Source of the DNA: Cristatella mucedo
Taxonomy: Eukaryota; Bryozoa; Phylactolaemata; Cristatellidae
Assembly: GCA_009760855.2 (NCBI GenBank)
Contig: WPIO01000015.1
Coordinates: forward strand, 5,073,501 to 5,137,500
DNA length: 64,000 bases
Direction of reading: 5' to 3'
Part shown: positions 33,183-42,969 of the stretch, piece after piece
Layout of the letters: every line of letters begins with the position of its first letter
Numbering within the stretch: the first letter of the stretch is position 1
Position numbers and translations under genes: made by a program
The notes under the pieces: generated by a model
The model's database searches: none
The model's input: only the letters and a program-made list of their open reading frames with translations
What the model was told of the DNA's origin: nothing

Positions 33183-33840
33183 TAATAATACTAATAATTC
33201 ACTTGATAAAGCACCCTCGGAAAACTCAATCTCTCTCCATGCGCTTTACATTTTCTGTAAGGGAAAAGCTAATGAACGGTGAGTAATATCATGCTTGATA
33301 AGCAAACAAAATGAATAGAACGTTTAGGGGTGAGAGGCTCAGGGTCAGCATGCAAACGTGATAAGCTGAATTATGCACAGTATCAGGACGCATAAGCGCG
33401 TGAAGAAAAAATCGCAGGGACCCACTAAATTCTGTCCTAAATAGGTGAGCTTATTCGTTCTTTTTTAATGTCGTCAAGTCAGGGGATGTTCCTACCCAAG
33501 TCGGGAGGAAGTTCTAGGCTTTTGGAGCATGTGAACTAAATGCACGGTCTCCATAGAATTTGAGGCTTGTACGAGGTATTTTTAGACGGTTGGATTCCAA
33601 AAGCATGTGGTACGATGCTCGTTCTGGTATGGAACAGATCTGAGGGATATGCTGGAGCCAAAGAATGAAAGGACCTAAAAGTGAGTGACAAAACCTTGAA
33701 GTCAATTCGTTACGTGACTGGTAGCCAATTCAGGTCTTTCAAAAGTTGTGTAATGTATCAACTGCAACGCTTATGAAAAGACATACGTAGCTGCAGCGAT
33801 CGGCACTCAATCTGCCAGGTTTAGCTTGTTTGACCAGAAA
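33183..33840 (-). mobile_element. L2-A fragment, moderately diverged
   Basis: Short (ATT)n tail near 33185, then the stem-loop, 3' UTR and RT C-terminal segment on the minus strand (SNRLKIPRTSLKFYGDRAFSS). Frameshifted, and it ends near the HITPLLADLHW block. Confidence 0.7.
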
Positions 33841-34207
33841 CGGCCCGACTCATATTAGCAACCGATTACAACCGATCATTTTGCACGATATTTTCAAGCT
33901 ACTACAAAGGTACTTAGTTCTATTAAGGTATAATGCACTATAGGCAAAGGTGTTGTTAAAGTACCAAAGCCTTCACGCTATGAGGATTTGGCGATGCATC
34001 ATATAATAGAATACTAAACCTCAGTTGTCCATGTCTAAGCTAAGAGCAAGGCACACAGTGAATATCAGTGATGCCAAACTCGTGGACGTGAAGGAAAGCG
34101 AAGGAGCAGGCTAGATCCTAGTAAGCCTGCTGCCATACTGCGTGCCTGGAAAAAAGCTCGAACATCGCGGTTTGCATTATTAAATTGCTTGGCGTACAAC
34201 GAAGTGC
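33840..34207. other. AT-rich spacer before the CSPG-like exon
   Basis: No repeat or gene recognised. Base composition switches to GC-rich near 34230, which may mark an exon edge; an AG acceptor candidate is GTGAACTTAG near 34242. Confidence 0.3.
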
Positions 34208-35043
34208 TTGGCGAACGGATACTCACTCCGATGTGAACTTAGCTTAACGATTTTCGCCCATGCATGTAACGGTTTCGGCTGGATAGCGTTCACCGTGTCC
34301 CAGGAGAACAACGTCAGTGACGCCTACCAGTTGGACATCGTTCCCACCAGAGCAGACTTCTTTCTAGGCTCTAGGTGGCCAACGGTGCACGGGTTTCCTT
34401 CCTTCGGAGCATCTGTTGCGCCGACGCAGGCCAACTACCAACAGCCTGGCGCTGCCGGCGGCTATCGCGTCGTGTATGCGGTTGTCGCCTCACTGGGGCG
34501 ACTTGACCTTGAGGTCGGCCGGGGCGCCAGGCCGGAGCGCACAACGGTCTTCAGCCACAGGTACGTCGACGAGCGCAGGCTGCCTTATGAGCAAGCGAAG
34601 CTTATTCGGATTCAGTCGCTGCCCTTGCAAGACTACGCCGTGCTGGAGAGGTCCGGTTTTCCTCGAGCACCGCCGGATCACCTTATTTTCATTCCTTTCA
34701 ACATCTCGCCGAGCGGTCCGATTGACAACGGCGGCGGCGATGACGACACCGAAGTAAAGAAGCTGGTGACGTCGCGCCAGCTGACCGTCGTCGAGGGGAG
34801 CTCGGAGCTTCTCACCATCGATCACCTGGATGCGCAGTCGCTCGAAGCGTCGCTTGCGGCAATCAACGGCAGGCTCCCGGTGCGAGTGGACTTTGCCCTG
34901 TGCACTGAGCAGGTGCATGGCACACTGCAAAGAGTGGAGGCGGTGCACCATGCGCCGAAGCAGACATCGCTATGGGTGCCACCTTCGCTTCGGCAGATGT
35001 ATAAGGTGGAGGCATCGCTTACAGGCACGACCACTAGCACTCG
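34208..35043 (+). CDS. CSPG4/FRAS1-like repeat protein, part 1
   Basis: The frame of 279 codons starts before a GC-rich exon; the true beginning is unknown and the ATG-type start is probably not real. The early segment (FGWIAFTVSQENNVSDAYQL) matches the end of a CSPG repeat. A following segment contains FSHRYVDERRL, and a new repeat begins at TVVEGSSELLTIDHLD, the usual EGxxxxL...HLD opening. CSPG repeats form extracellular beta-rich domains in CSPG4/NG2 and FRAS1/FREM proteins (established knowledge). The frame ends at TGA 35045. A GTGAGC at 35044 could be a splice donor, but no acceptor restores phase cleanly, so a frameshift is possible. Confidence 0.6.
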
Positions 35044-36258
35044 GTGAGCTTCGTTTTCTCCCTCTGCGTCGACGTGGTCGGCGTACGAACGAGCTTCGCG
35101 ATATCATTCCGCCTGTCAGTCGCACTTCTAGGTGACCACACTCCTAAGCTGCTGACGACGTCAGCCGTCGTTAGCTTCGTGCAGGGATCGGTCGTTCGGC
35201 TGTCGTCGTGCGTTCTTCCGACCACCGACTCGGACATGCCTCGCGACAGGATAGTCTATCGCATCGTCGACGGCGTCGGCGGCGGAGGCCCTAGCTATGG
35301 CCAACTGGTGCACAGCTCGAGTTCCGGTCGGGCGGTGGTGGCTCATTCAGCCAGCTGGCCATCGACCAGTACCAGGTCCACTACCGGCACGTCGGTGGTG
35401 GCGGCGGCTGAGGCTGCGTCAACTGCCGCCGCCGCCTCAGCCGTCGTCCTCGAGATGCAGGCGTTTACCGTCACCGACGACCTGCATCCGCCGCAATGTG
35501 GCACGCTCAGAGTGCGCTTGGAACCACCGTACGTGCGCCTCGCCGAGGTCATCAAGCTTCGCCTCTCCCAGGGCAGCTGGACGAGTGCTCTCGCCAGCGC
35601 CCTGCTCAACATGTCGACGAACGGTGCGCGCAAGGCGGTTCGCTACGGCGTGACTGTCACGCCCAGCTTCGTCACCGTCGCCGTGGACGGCCGCCGAGGG
35701 GACGCTTCGTCGCAGAGTGATGTCGACGCGGGCCTGGTGACGTACGTGCAGACCGAAGCGTCGGCCGACGGCGACAGCTTTACCGTGGCGGCGGCGGCCT
35801 TTACATCACCGCTGCCGCCTCAGCCGCCACAGCCCCAGCAGCAGCAGTGCACGCCGCATGCCAGCACGACCGTGTGCATGCTCATGATTACGCGGCGCCT
35901 CGAGGTGGCACTTGCCGGCTGGACGCAGGTGCGACTTGCCCACCTCTACCCCGTGGCGCTGCGAAACGCCACACGCGGCGTCGGCGGCGGCGAGCCTGCC
36001 TATCGCGTGCTGGTCCGGCAGCTGCATGGCACTCTGCTCGTGGCGAGCACTAGCGACCGCAGCGAAGGCAGCGGCGGCCGCCCGAAGGAGAGAGACTTCT
36101 TCACGCACGCCGACGTGGAGGAAGGCAGCGTCTTTTTCGCACCCCAGTCTCGAGACGTAGACGAGGCGGTGCCAGCCACGGCCGTGACCGCTGCACTTGG
36201 TCGACAGACCAGGCGAGGCTCAGCATGTCGGCGAGGGGTGTGCAGCCAGCTCGCGTAG
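35044..36258 (+). CDS. CSPG4/FRAS1-like repeat protein, part 2
   Basis: A different frame from part 1, 404 codons. It contains at least three CSPG-type units. The first opens VVSFVQGSVVRLSSCVLPTT with DSDMPRDRIVYRIVDG and GQL. The second region has QSDVDAGLVTYVQTEASADG, the FTxADVDxGxVxY signature. The third has LEVALAGWTQVRLAHLYPV, VLVRQLHGTLLVAS and FFTHADVEEGSVFFAPQ. Ala- and Gly-rich insertions (AAAEAASTAAAASA) interrupt the units, which is unusual for this family. Near 36200 the homologous frame changes to the one that continues to the transmembrane segment, so one frameshift or an unrecognised small intron is needed. Extracellular matrix-receptor-like role inferred. Confidence 0.7.
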   Translation: MSFVFSLCVDVVGVRTSFAISFRLSVALLGDHTPKLLTTSAVVSFVQGSVVRLSSCVLPTTDSDMPRDRIVYRIVDGVGGGGPSYGQLVHSSSSGRAVVAHSASWPSTSTRSTTGTSVVAAAEAASTAAAASAVVLEMQAFTVTDDLHPPQCGTLRVRLEPPYVRLAEVIKLRLSQGSWTSALASALLNMSTNGARKAVRYGVTVTPSFVTVAVDGRRGDASSQSDVDAGLVTYVQTEASADGDSFTVAAAAFTSPLPPQPPQPQQQQCTPHASTTVCMLMITRRLEVALAGWTQVRLAHLYPVALRNATRGVGGGEPAYRVLVRQLHGTLLVASTSDRSEGSGGRPKERDFFTHADVEEGSVFFAPQSRDVDEAVPATAVTAALGRQTRRGSACRRGVCSQLA

Positions 36259-36659
36259 TACTGCACATCTTGGCCGCCGCCGTCGGACGGCCACGATCGT
36301 CTGGCGGTGGTGGCGGCGGTGCCAGTGGCGGCGCCAATGGCGGCGGCAGTGAAGGCGGCAGTGGCGGTGCTTGCAGTCTGACGGTCCAGTCGCAGTCCGA
36401 CGGCGCTCGCAGTCCGACTCCCCGCGTCTTCGCGTCATGCAACGACGAGAAAGCTTCAGCCTCCGCCGCCACTGCGGAGGACAAGGCGGCGTATGCGGCT
36501 AGCGGCAAGACGCGATTCAAGAACACTCAGCCCCGAGGCAAACAAAGTGAAGCGCCGTCGAACCGCATCGGCAGTGGTCTCGGCATAGGGCTTGGCGTGC
36601 TGTTCGTGCTGATGGTGGCGGCCCTGGCAGGGGCGGCGGCCGTAATGCTCGCAAAGTGA
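36225..36659 (+). CDS. CSPG-like membrane-proximal region and transmembrane helix
   Basis: Third frame of the same locus. Upstream of the ATG the frame also reads CTWSTDQARLS, compatible with continuation of the last CSPG unit. It contains a Gly/Ser linker (SGGGGGGASGGANGGGSEGG at about residues 26-45), a low-complexity Ala/Ser part and, at the end, a hydrophobic helix of about 22 residues (GLGVLFVLMVAALAGAAAVM) preceded by Asn-Arg-Ile-Gly-Ser-Gly. The topology fits a type I membrane protein such as CSPG4. The stop at 36657 directly after the helix (LAK) would remove the cytoplasmic tail, yet tail-like coding sequence continues in another frame to about 37011. Gene overall is partial or broken. 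Confidence 0.6.
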   Translation: MSARGVQPARVVLHILAAAVGRPRSSGGGGGGASGGANGGGSEGGSGGACSLTVQSQSDGARSPTPRVFASCNDEKASASAATAEDKAAYAASGKTRFKNTQPRGKQSEAPSNRIGSGLGIGLGVLFVLMVAALAGAAAVMLAK

Positions 36660-37010
36660 CGGCAGGTGCGGCTGAGCAGCGTGTTCATGGCAGCGGCGCT
36701 CGCCGAGCCCAAGGTCGTGCTAAAAAAGGAGAATAGCACGTACACACTGCTGCTCATGCGAGATGGCGGCGGCAGAAGCGGTGGCTTGTTCGCTGTTTCG
36801 AGTGTCGCTGTCGTGAATGGAACGCCGCGGCTCGACGATCGTCGGCAGTTGTCGTCGGCCGGCTGACTGCGAGGTCGCAGCTGCGACCGCGGAGGCGGCT
36901 GCTGCCGGCCTGGCTCTGCCTAGGGCGAGCGATGACATGTCGCCGCTCGCACTCCGCAGGAGCAAGATGTCCAAGCAGCGGATCCGCCTCGCCGACGTCA
37001 GTGCTAGCAC
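36660..37010 (+). pseudogene. Putative cytoplasmic tail of the CSPG-like protein, first segment
   Basis: GC-rich frames after the transmembrane helix read VVLKKENSTYTLLLMRDGGG and later RASDDMSPLALRRSKM with RLADVSAST. The last segment recurs at 62030-62125 (minus) with differences largely at third codon positions in the shared residues, which supports past coding constraint. Frame joins are not resolved. The juxtamembrane basic residues fit an intracellular tail. This part lies inside arm 1 of the long inverted repeat from about 36905. Confidence 0.4.
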
Positions 37011-37200
37011 GGTGAGCCGTGATGGCAGACTAGGTAAGGTGGTTGCTTTCACGACCTCGGTCCCGAGGTCGTGGGTTCGATTCCTGCGGTGGGCTATCCT
37101 TTATCAGCACTGCAAGCGGTGGTGATAGCCGCAGAGGCTCTTCAGTCGCTATACAAAAAAGGCTGTTTAATCAGCTAGGATTTATTTATTTATTTATTTA
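37011..37200 (+). mobile_element. tRNA-derived SINE with (ATTT)n tail
   Basis: The head carries pol III promoter boxes: an A-box-like segment at 37022-37043 (GACTAGGTAAGGTGG) and a consensus B-box GGTTCGATTCC at 37074-37084. A body (GGTGATAGCCGCAGAGGCTC, CGCTATACAAAA) and an ATTT tail of about five units follow. In arm 2 the junction AGTGCTAGCAC|TACGACGA (near 62022) lacks it, giving a clean empty site. The target-site duplication, if any, is at most 1-2 bases. The 3' CGCTATACAAAA resembles the end of L2-B, which may supply the retrotransposition machinery (inference). Confidence 0.75.
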
Positions 37201-37444
37201 CTACGACGATCTTGCCGAGGAGAAATGGCTTCTTCGAGAGGTCCGCGTAGCCGCCGCGGGCTCCTCGGACACATCGCTCGCTACCGCTCCGACAACGCAG
37301 CGCCTCTTAGACGCCGTCGCCGCCGCCGACTCTTCGTTGCAGCCGCCCCGAGGTCGCCGAGGTGCTGAGCGGCCGCCGCCAGCCTCGTGTGGCGCCGCGC
37401 CCGGTAAGTGGCTCGTCGGGCACCGTGAGGGCCCGACGGCGTGA
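37201..37444 (+). pseudogene. Putative cytoplasmic tail of the CSPG-like protein, second segment
   Basis: After the SINE an open frame reads YDDLAEEKWLLREVRVAAAG, then Ala/Ser/Pro-rich sequence, ending in a stop at 37442-37444. The equivalent minus-strand sequence at 61790-62022 in arm 2 starts YDELIVDKRLLERSA and then stops. Whether this continues the coding tail or is 3' UTR cannot be decided. Confidence 0.35.
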
Positions 37445-37932
37445 CTACAGCTGTGGCGTTGCGGGTTTTTTATCTATTTTTTGCTTTGTCGTCAGACGCC
37501 TTTCAGAAAAAGGGGCCGCGGCTTTGCTTTGGCCTTTAAAAGCTCCGCCGTTTTGCCTTGCTCTTCTGCGGCCTCGTCCGCTCGCTCGCTCATGCTTCTG
37601 AGCGCCACGCGAAGGCAGCCTACGCCGTCCTTGCCGTGCAGCCGTTATTAGAGAACGCGTGCCGACGTGCACAGACTACGCCGCACCGATTTGACGTCGG
37701 GAGATTTAATCGAAGCATTTCTCCGCGAAAAATAACTAAAAGCCTCATTTCCAGGGTTAATTACCTTCACTTGTCTGCACTAAGGCTCCTGACGCTCTAG
37801 CACATCCGGCAGAGCACTGGGCGTCGGCGAAGCACTGTTACTTTTAATTTCCCTAGCGGCTCACTTTTCTGTGACCCGAAAGACAATGCGTGTGGAAAAA
37901 TTATATGAAATAGATTCGGAAGTTTGTGCTAC
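37445..37932 (+). repeat. Conserved outer part of inverted-repeat arm 1
   Basis: Likely 3' UTR or flank of the CSPG-like gene, almost identical in arm 2 (61300-61760). Short GC-rich frames here are not conserved as proteins. A TTTAAAAG element lies near 37535. Confidence 0.45.
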
Positions 37933-39252
37933 GGTAACGCCGAAGGCTCGGCGGAGTAGGCTTGACCTGCCGCTTACCTAGCGGCGTAGCCTATCGCCTA
38001 ATGCCGTCCGGTGCGCGCCTACGCGCAATAAGCTGGCCGCTGCGAAACGAGCGTTTCTGGCGCTGACCTGCTTACCGTTACTAAAGGGGGTCGTGAGTCC
38101 GCGGCGTGAATTGGAAGCAAGACACACAAATTGGGGATTTTACTGAACTTTATTCGCAAGCGCACAAAGTCGCTGCACGTTTAGTTCAGCTTTATCTCCA
38201 CACTCCTCGCACGTTCAACACTCTTGCGGAGGGAATACTCCTCTACACTAAGCGCGACACGGACCCTAAACCCTAACCGGTGAACTAGGAATCCGTTCCC
38301 ACCTGCGCCGAGGGAATACCCCAAACACGCCACTTAAACACTCGAGCGGAGGGAGTACTTCTCCACATTGAAGTGCGAACCGGAGTCTAAACCCTACCCG
38401 GTGAACTAGAACTCGGTTTCCACCAGTGCGACCGGAATACTCCACACACGCCAACTCAAGCACTCCTGCGGAGGAAATAATTCTCCACACTGAAGCGCGA
38501 CCCGGGGCCTAAACCCTACCCGGTGAACTAGAGCTCCACACACGCCAACTACGCCTAGCTCGCGCCGGCAAATCCCTATGCCGAGACCACGTGCTAGCGC
38601 GCACACACACGACACAAAAGAAACACAAAACACAAAAGAACACACAAAATGCCAGCTCGGGCGCGATACGACCGTATTCGGTGGGGTTCCACCGAATCCT
38701 CCTAGCGCTGTCTCGTCTTGTTCCGTCAATCGCCGGCGAACAGCCCGCCCTCCTCACTTTCAGAGAAACGAGTGCGACGGCGTCGAAGCCGGACCAAAGA
38801 CAAAAATACACGAGGCAAAAGACCCAGAGCGAGCGTCGCTCGACTCTTAAATACTTGGCTGAGACAATGGGGCAAGAGCTTAGTGGTATTGGGCCCGGAC
38901 ACCTTGGCCCATTACGGAAAGGAATGACTACCGTTCCCGGGCCACTGGCAGGGCACCTCCGTCCAGCTTTAATGGCGAATGGGTTCCAGACGCTTCTTTC
39001 TTGGGAAGAGGGAAGGCGGGGGTTGACAGGCCAGCCAACATCTATCAGCAGCTTCCGCGAGTATCGGACCAATTCTAAAGGCCGAATCGCCGCTGCTCGT
39101 CACCGAGCTTCCTGGCCTGCTCCTAAGCGCTTCCTCTCTAACCGCACTGACGCTCATCTCTGGCTCACTGCTCCAGGACAAAGGGGCTCTAGCCCGCCGC
39201 CGAACAGCTCTTGTTCGCTCTAAAATTCAGCCAAAGCCAGCAGGGCGCTACA
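37933..39252 (-). mobile_element. Probable solo LTR (1320 bp) flanked by CTAC
   Basis: Absent from arm 2, where the sequence reads GTTTGTGCTACGAACAAC. CTAC is present on both sides (37929-37932 and 39253-39256). Read on the minus strand the insert begins TGTAGCGCCCTG and ends GGCGTTACC, that is, near-complementary short ends of the TG..CA type (the final CA reads CC). It contains a TATTTAAG box near 38850 and AATAAAG near 38150, in the order expected for U3-R-U5. A 4-base duplication suits Gypsy-type integration (family knowledge). No internal retroviral genes are present, so a solo LTR is inferred; a non-autonomous DNA transposon is the alternative. The 210- and 187-codon frames inside have no recognised motif. 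Confidence 0.6.
38217..38545 (+). repeat. 122-bp tandem repeat inside the LTR-like insert
   Basis: Units start at about 38217, 38339 and 38461 and share ACTCNNGCGGAGG, CTAAACCCTACCCGGTGAAC and ACACGCCAACT blocks. The third unit is incomplete, giving about 2.7 copies. Confidence 0.75.
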
Positions 39253-39257
39253 CTACG

Positions 39258-39540
39258 AACAACAATAGTGGGATAATATCATGTGGTCATTTCGATGCAC
39301 CCTTTAATATGATATTTTTTATTTCATTTCAAGATCATTTGATATTACTAATATCATCAATACGATCATATGATATCATTATGATATCTGATAATATGAT
39401 ATGTGATCATCATCTGATATAATTAATCAAAATCATATGATATCATACGATATCGTATGATTCAATTTCATATCGTTTTAATATGAAATGATATTTTGAA
39501 ATCATTTCCTTGAAAATATCAGGTGCTCACATCGATGCAT
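39258..39540 (+). repeat. ATCATATGATATC-rich tract (arm 1)
   Basis: Dense short palindromic words (ATGATATC, GATATCAT, ATCATATGAT) over about 250 bases. The mirror copy at 61030-61290 in arm 2 is about 90% identical. Possibly a degenerated palindromic minisatellite or a small hairpin-forming element. Confidence 0.6.
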
Positions 39541-40289
39541 TTGATTCATTTTTAGTGTATAACGTAGTACTCAACCACGCTTCGTCGTCCTCGTGAATAC
39601 TTGACATAAGTTAGATTTCAACATTCCAAAGTTTATTTTCTTCTTGTTAGAATATTATTACTTTCAGTGCAGTTGAGTTGAGTTTCGACTAATTGTGTTT
39701 GTTTAATTTCGCACAGTACCGTAATCCGTGCAAAATCGACCTCATGTTTGCTCGTGCGAGCTCAAATTCTCATTGCATGAGACATTTCGCCGTGTTCAAA
39801 GCGAAACTTCGAAATTTTCAAGCTGGTATGCTCGTGAAGTGACGTCATTGCAGGGCTGACGAAAATACCACAATATATGGTAAATCGAAAAAAAATGGCT
39901 AAACGAGCTAAAAATCTCTATCCGCATGACAGTTCGATTCTGGTGCCCAATTGGGCAACCCAGTGTGGGCATTTTTATCTCGGCTAGGCTAGCAATAGAC
40001 AGTGGTAGTCCATGCAAAGACGGCAATCCGCAACAGATACAAGCCAAGTCATGCTTGCTCGCAGACCCAGCAATGTAGTGGGTTATAATTGTGAGGGCCA
40101 ACGTAACAATCTACTGCAATCCCTGGCAAATATTGCACAACTAGGCTGCCAGAAGCTTGCATTTTCTTTGCATGTAACTTTTTAAAAAGTATAACCAAAT
40201 TTTATTTAAGAAATTTTGCACGGTAATTGTCGGAAAATTCACACCAAATAATTGCAATGGCTCAGGTAAATGCTGCAATCTAAAATAAT

Positions 40290-40390
40290 TAAAATGCAAA
40301 TTGCCTAGAAACTGACAGAATTCTCTGAGGTCGTTATCAACAATGTATTATTGGCATTGTCATTATTAGTATTATTATATTGACAGTCGC
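40290..40390 (+). mobile_element. Old L2-A 3' end in arm 1
   Basis: AGAATTCTCTGAGG..TTATCAACAATGTATTATT resembles the L2-A stem-loop and tail. The equivalent lies at 60170-60255 in arm 2, so it predates the duplication. Confidence 0.4.
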
Positions 40391-41389
40391 TAGGAAATTG
40401 ACCACATTGCGTAGGAAGTTCTAGTTTCAATTCGGCCGATTGCACACCGATGATTTGCACACAACTCGCACCATCTTCCAGGGATGAGCAAGTTCGTTTA
40501 CGGAGAGTGCACACTTCAAAAGTGGTGTCAGGTAAAAACCTCGCTGTCCACTCTTATCTGCAGCAATTCCACTAGAAATCGGCTATTTGCGGGTAAAACG
40601 TAGCTCATATTGCAATGCAGTACGATTGACGTTGGCGAAATATTATCAAGTTTTCCGGCATTCCCTTTGTCAATGACTAATCCGCACGGCCGGGCTACTA
40701 CTTAAATTGGAGCCAATGTCAATAAGCCCAACGTCCAACAGCGACCGGGAGGGGGGAGGAGGGGTCTATGATCACATTATATTAGCTGTACCTTGCACTG
40801 CACCTTTTTTAGTGTGTAACGGTAAATGCTCAGCCAATTAGCAGTGAGAATCGTGATGAAATAGCCGTGAGTATAGTGATAAAATAGCAGTGAGTATAGA
40901 CTAGCTGCATAATAGCTGCATGCCGCCGTAATTTTTTGGAGCAATGTGTTCAAGAGCAAGTCTTAAAAAATGCATTTTCGTGTTGCACCCAAAATACGAG
41001 TATACAGCAGCAAGAAACTAATTGAGAGCTTCGCCGCTTCTTCTGGTTTGTCACGGACCGTGATTGCCAGGTTTTAATGGGACACAGCTTTTGCTTGCCA
41101 AGCATTGTCCCAGAATTATCACGGAAAATATGGTTAAATTATGTGTGAGTGCAAATAAGTGCCACGTAGAGAATGAGAGCTTCCACCAACAATTAGCTGC
41201 AGATCTGTGACAGATTGCAGTTTGAGTTCCAGGCAATGCCTATCGATTGCCATAACGTCCAAGCGATTTTCAGTTCGCGATTCGGTGAAACGAAGCGTTT
41301 ACACTTTAAGCACAATGCTCTAGAATCCATTAAAAACTCGGAGCTTGGCCAAGCTACGTTGGTGATTTAAAAAGAGGATCATCATGTAT

Positions 41390-42570
41390 TAGAATTAATA
41401 ATTATAAGAATAATAATAATGCACTTGATAAAGCACCCTCAGAGAGCTCAATCTCTTTCTAGGCATTCTACATTTGCTGCAAAGGGAAACTGAATTGAAA
41501 GGTGGGTAATATCACGCTCGATAGACAGTACGAATAAAATTGTTAGGGGTTAAATGCACAGAATTGACACGCAAGTTTGATTACTGGCAGCATTTACAGT
41601 GTCAGCACACATAAGCGAAAAAAACGAATCACACGGACCCATTAATTGCTGTCCTAAGTAGGTGTGTTTCAAGTTCTTTTTAAATGTGCTAAAGTCAAGA
41701 GATCTTGTGATGCAAGTCGAGAGTGAGTTGAAGACTTTTGGAGCATAGGAACTAAATGCAGGGTCTCCAAAAATTTGAGGTTTCTGTGAAATATTGGTAA
41801 CCTGCTGGATTCCGAAAAGCGGGTGGTACGATGCTTGGCCTGGTGGAGCAGTAGATCTGAGAGGTTAGCTGGAGTGAAAGAATGAAGTGACCTAAAAGTG
41901 ATCAATATATCCTTGAAGTCGATCCATTGTTTGACTGATAGCAAGTGCAGGTCGATGAAAAGTGGCGTCATGTGGCAACTGGGACGTTCCTGTCAGACTA
42001 ACCAGCAGAGTCTAGCACCAGCTGTAAGAGCTTGGCTGTGCATGCCGGTAGGCCAGCTAACAAGTAGTTACAGTAGTAAAGACGGGATGTCACAAATGTA
42101 TGGACCAACTTAGGCGTGGCGTCCTTATCTAAAGAAGCCCGAATTTTAGCAGTGTAATGTAGCTGAAAGTAGGCAGACTTGCCTGAGCAGCGTATGTGGT
42201 CGTTTTACGAGAGGTCAGTTTGAACCATGACACCTAGATTTCGTGCTGATTCAGCAGGAGATATTCTTTCAAAGTAATTTTTTAGCATCAGCTTTAATTT
42301 TTGAATCCCACTAGGTTGCCCATAACAAATAAGCTATATTTATCATCGTATCGTTTCAGAAAACTGTCTGAAATCCGTGTGCGGACATCATCGATACATG
42401 GAACAAAGGAGGTGAGAGAATTCGAGGTGCTGGAAGGCTGGGAGGGATCAAAGCAAAATTACAACTGAGTGTCATCCGCATAGAAGTGAAAGCCTACACT
42501 GTGTTTGGCAATCACATCGGCATGAGGGAGAGTACACACTCGTTAAAAGAACCGGACATAGCCATATTAG
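41390..42570 (-). mobile_element. L2-A copy shared by both arms (arm 1)
   Basis: (ATT)n tail near 41415, stem-loop, 3' UTR, and RT on the minus strand to the palm region (near 42480: segment coding FHFYADDTQ-like residues). Many frameshifts. Flanks match those of 56740-57890 in arm 2, including the exact position of both ends, so the insertion is older than the inverted duplication. Confidence 0.7.
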
Positions 42571-42969
42571 CAGTACATTTGCCGTCGGCAGCTTTGCTCG
42601 AGTTTGAATGCACCCAATGAGTTGGTGTTATGTATAGGGAAAGTTAGATGTTACATGGAAGGAAAATTGAATCTTAGCCAAGCCAATTTCCCGTTGATTT
42701 GCCATGGAACACGGAATTAGCCCCAACCATTGTTCCTGATTGCCAGGGGAACCGCATCCGATAATAACAATAATTATGATGATAAATAACAGTAATAATT
42801 GGAATAAAAATAGTGAGCAAAAAGCGTAGCATTAAATGTTTAACTTAAAAGACAGTTGCAGTTTATATGCAATCAGAATAGGCTATTCGGGAAGCCGATT
42901 TGTGATTGCTTAGCCAGGGATTGTGGTGCTGGTTGTGGACGTAGCTGTTGACTGCCATTCATCGATCGA

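Noticed and set aside
37011-37100. A functional tRNA gene
   Set aside because: The A- and B-boxes are present, but the segment continues into a SINE body and ATTT tail, is absent from arm 2, and does not form a convincing acceptor stem.
34416-37125. Many additional overlapping frames of 60-150 codons around the CSPG-like block
   Set aside because: They are Arg/Ala/Pro-rich shadows of the GC-rich coding frames, without domain signatures.
38509-39223. Protein-coding genes of 187-210 codons in the GC-rich insert
   Set aside because: Frames overlap on both strands, lack known motifs and lie in the U3-like part of a probable LTR; GC-rich DNA gives long chance frames.
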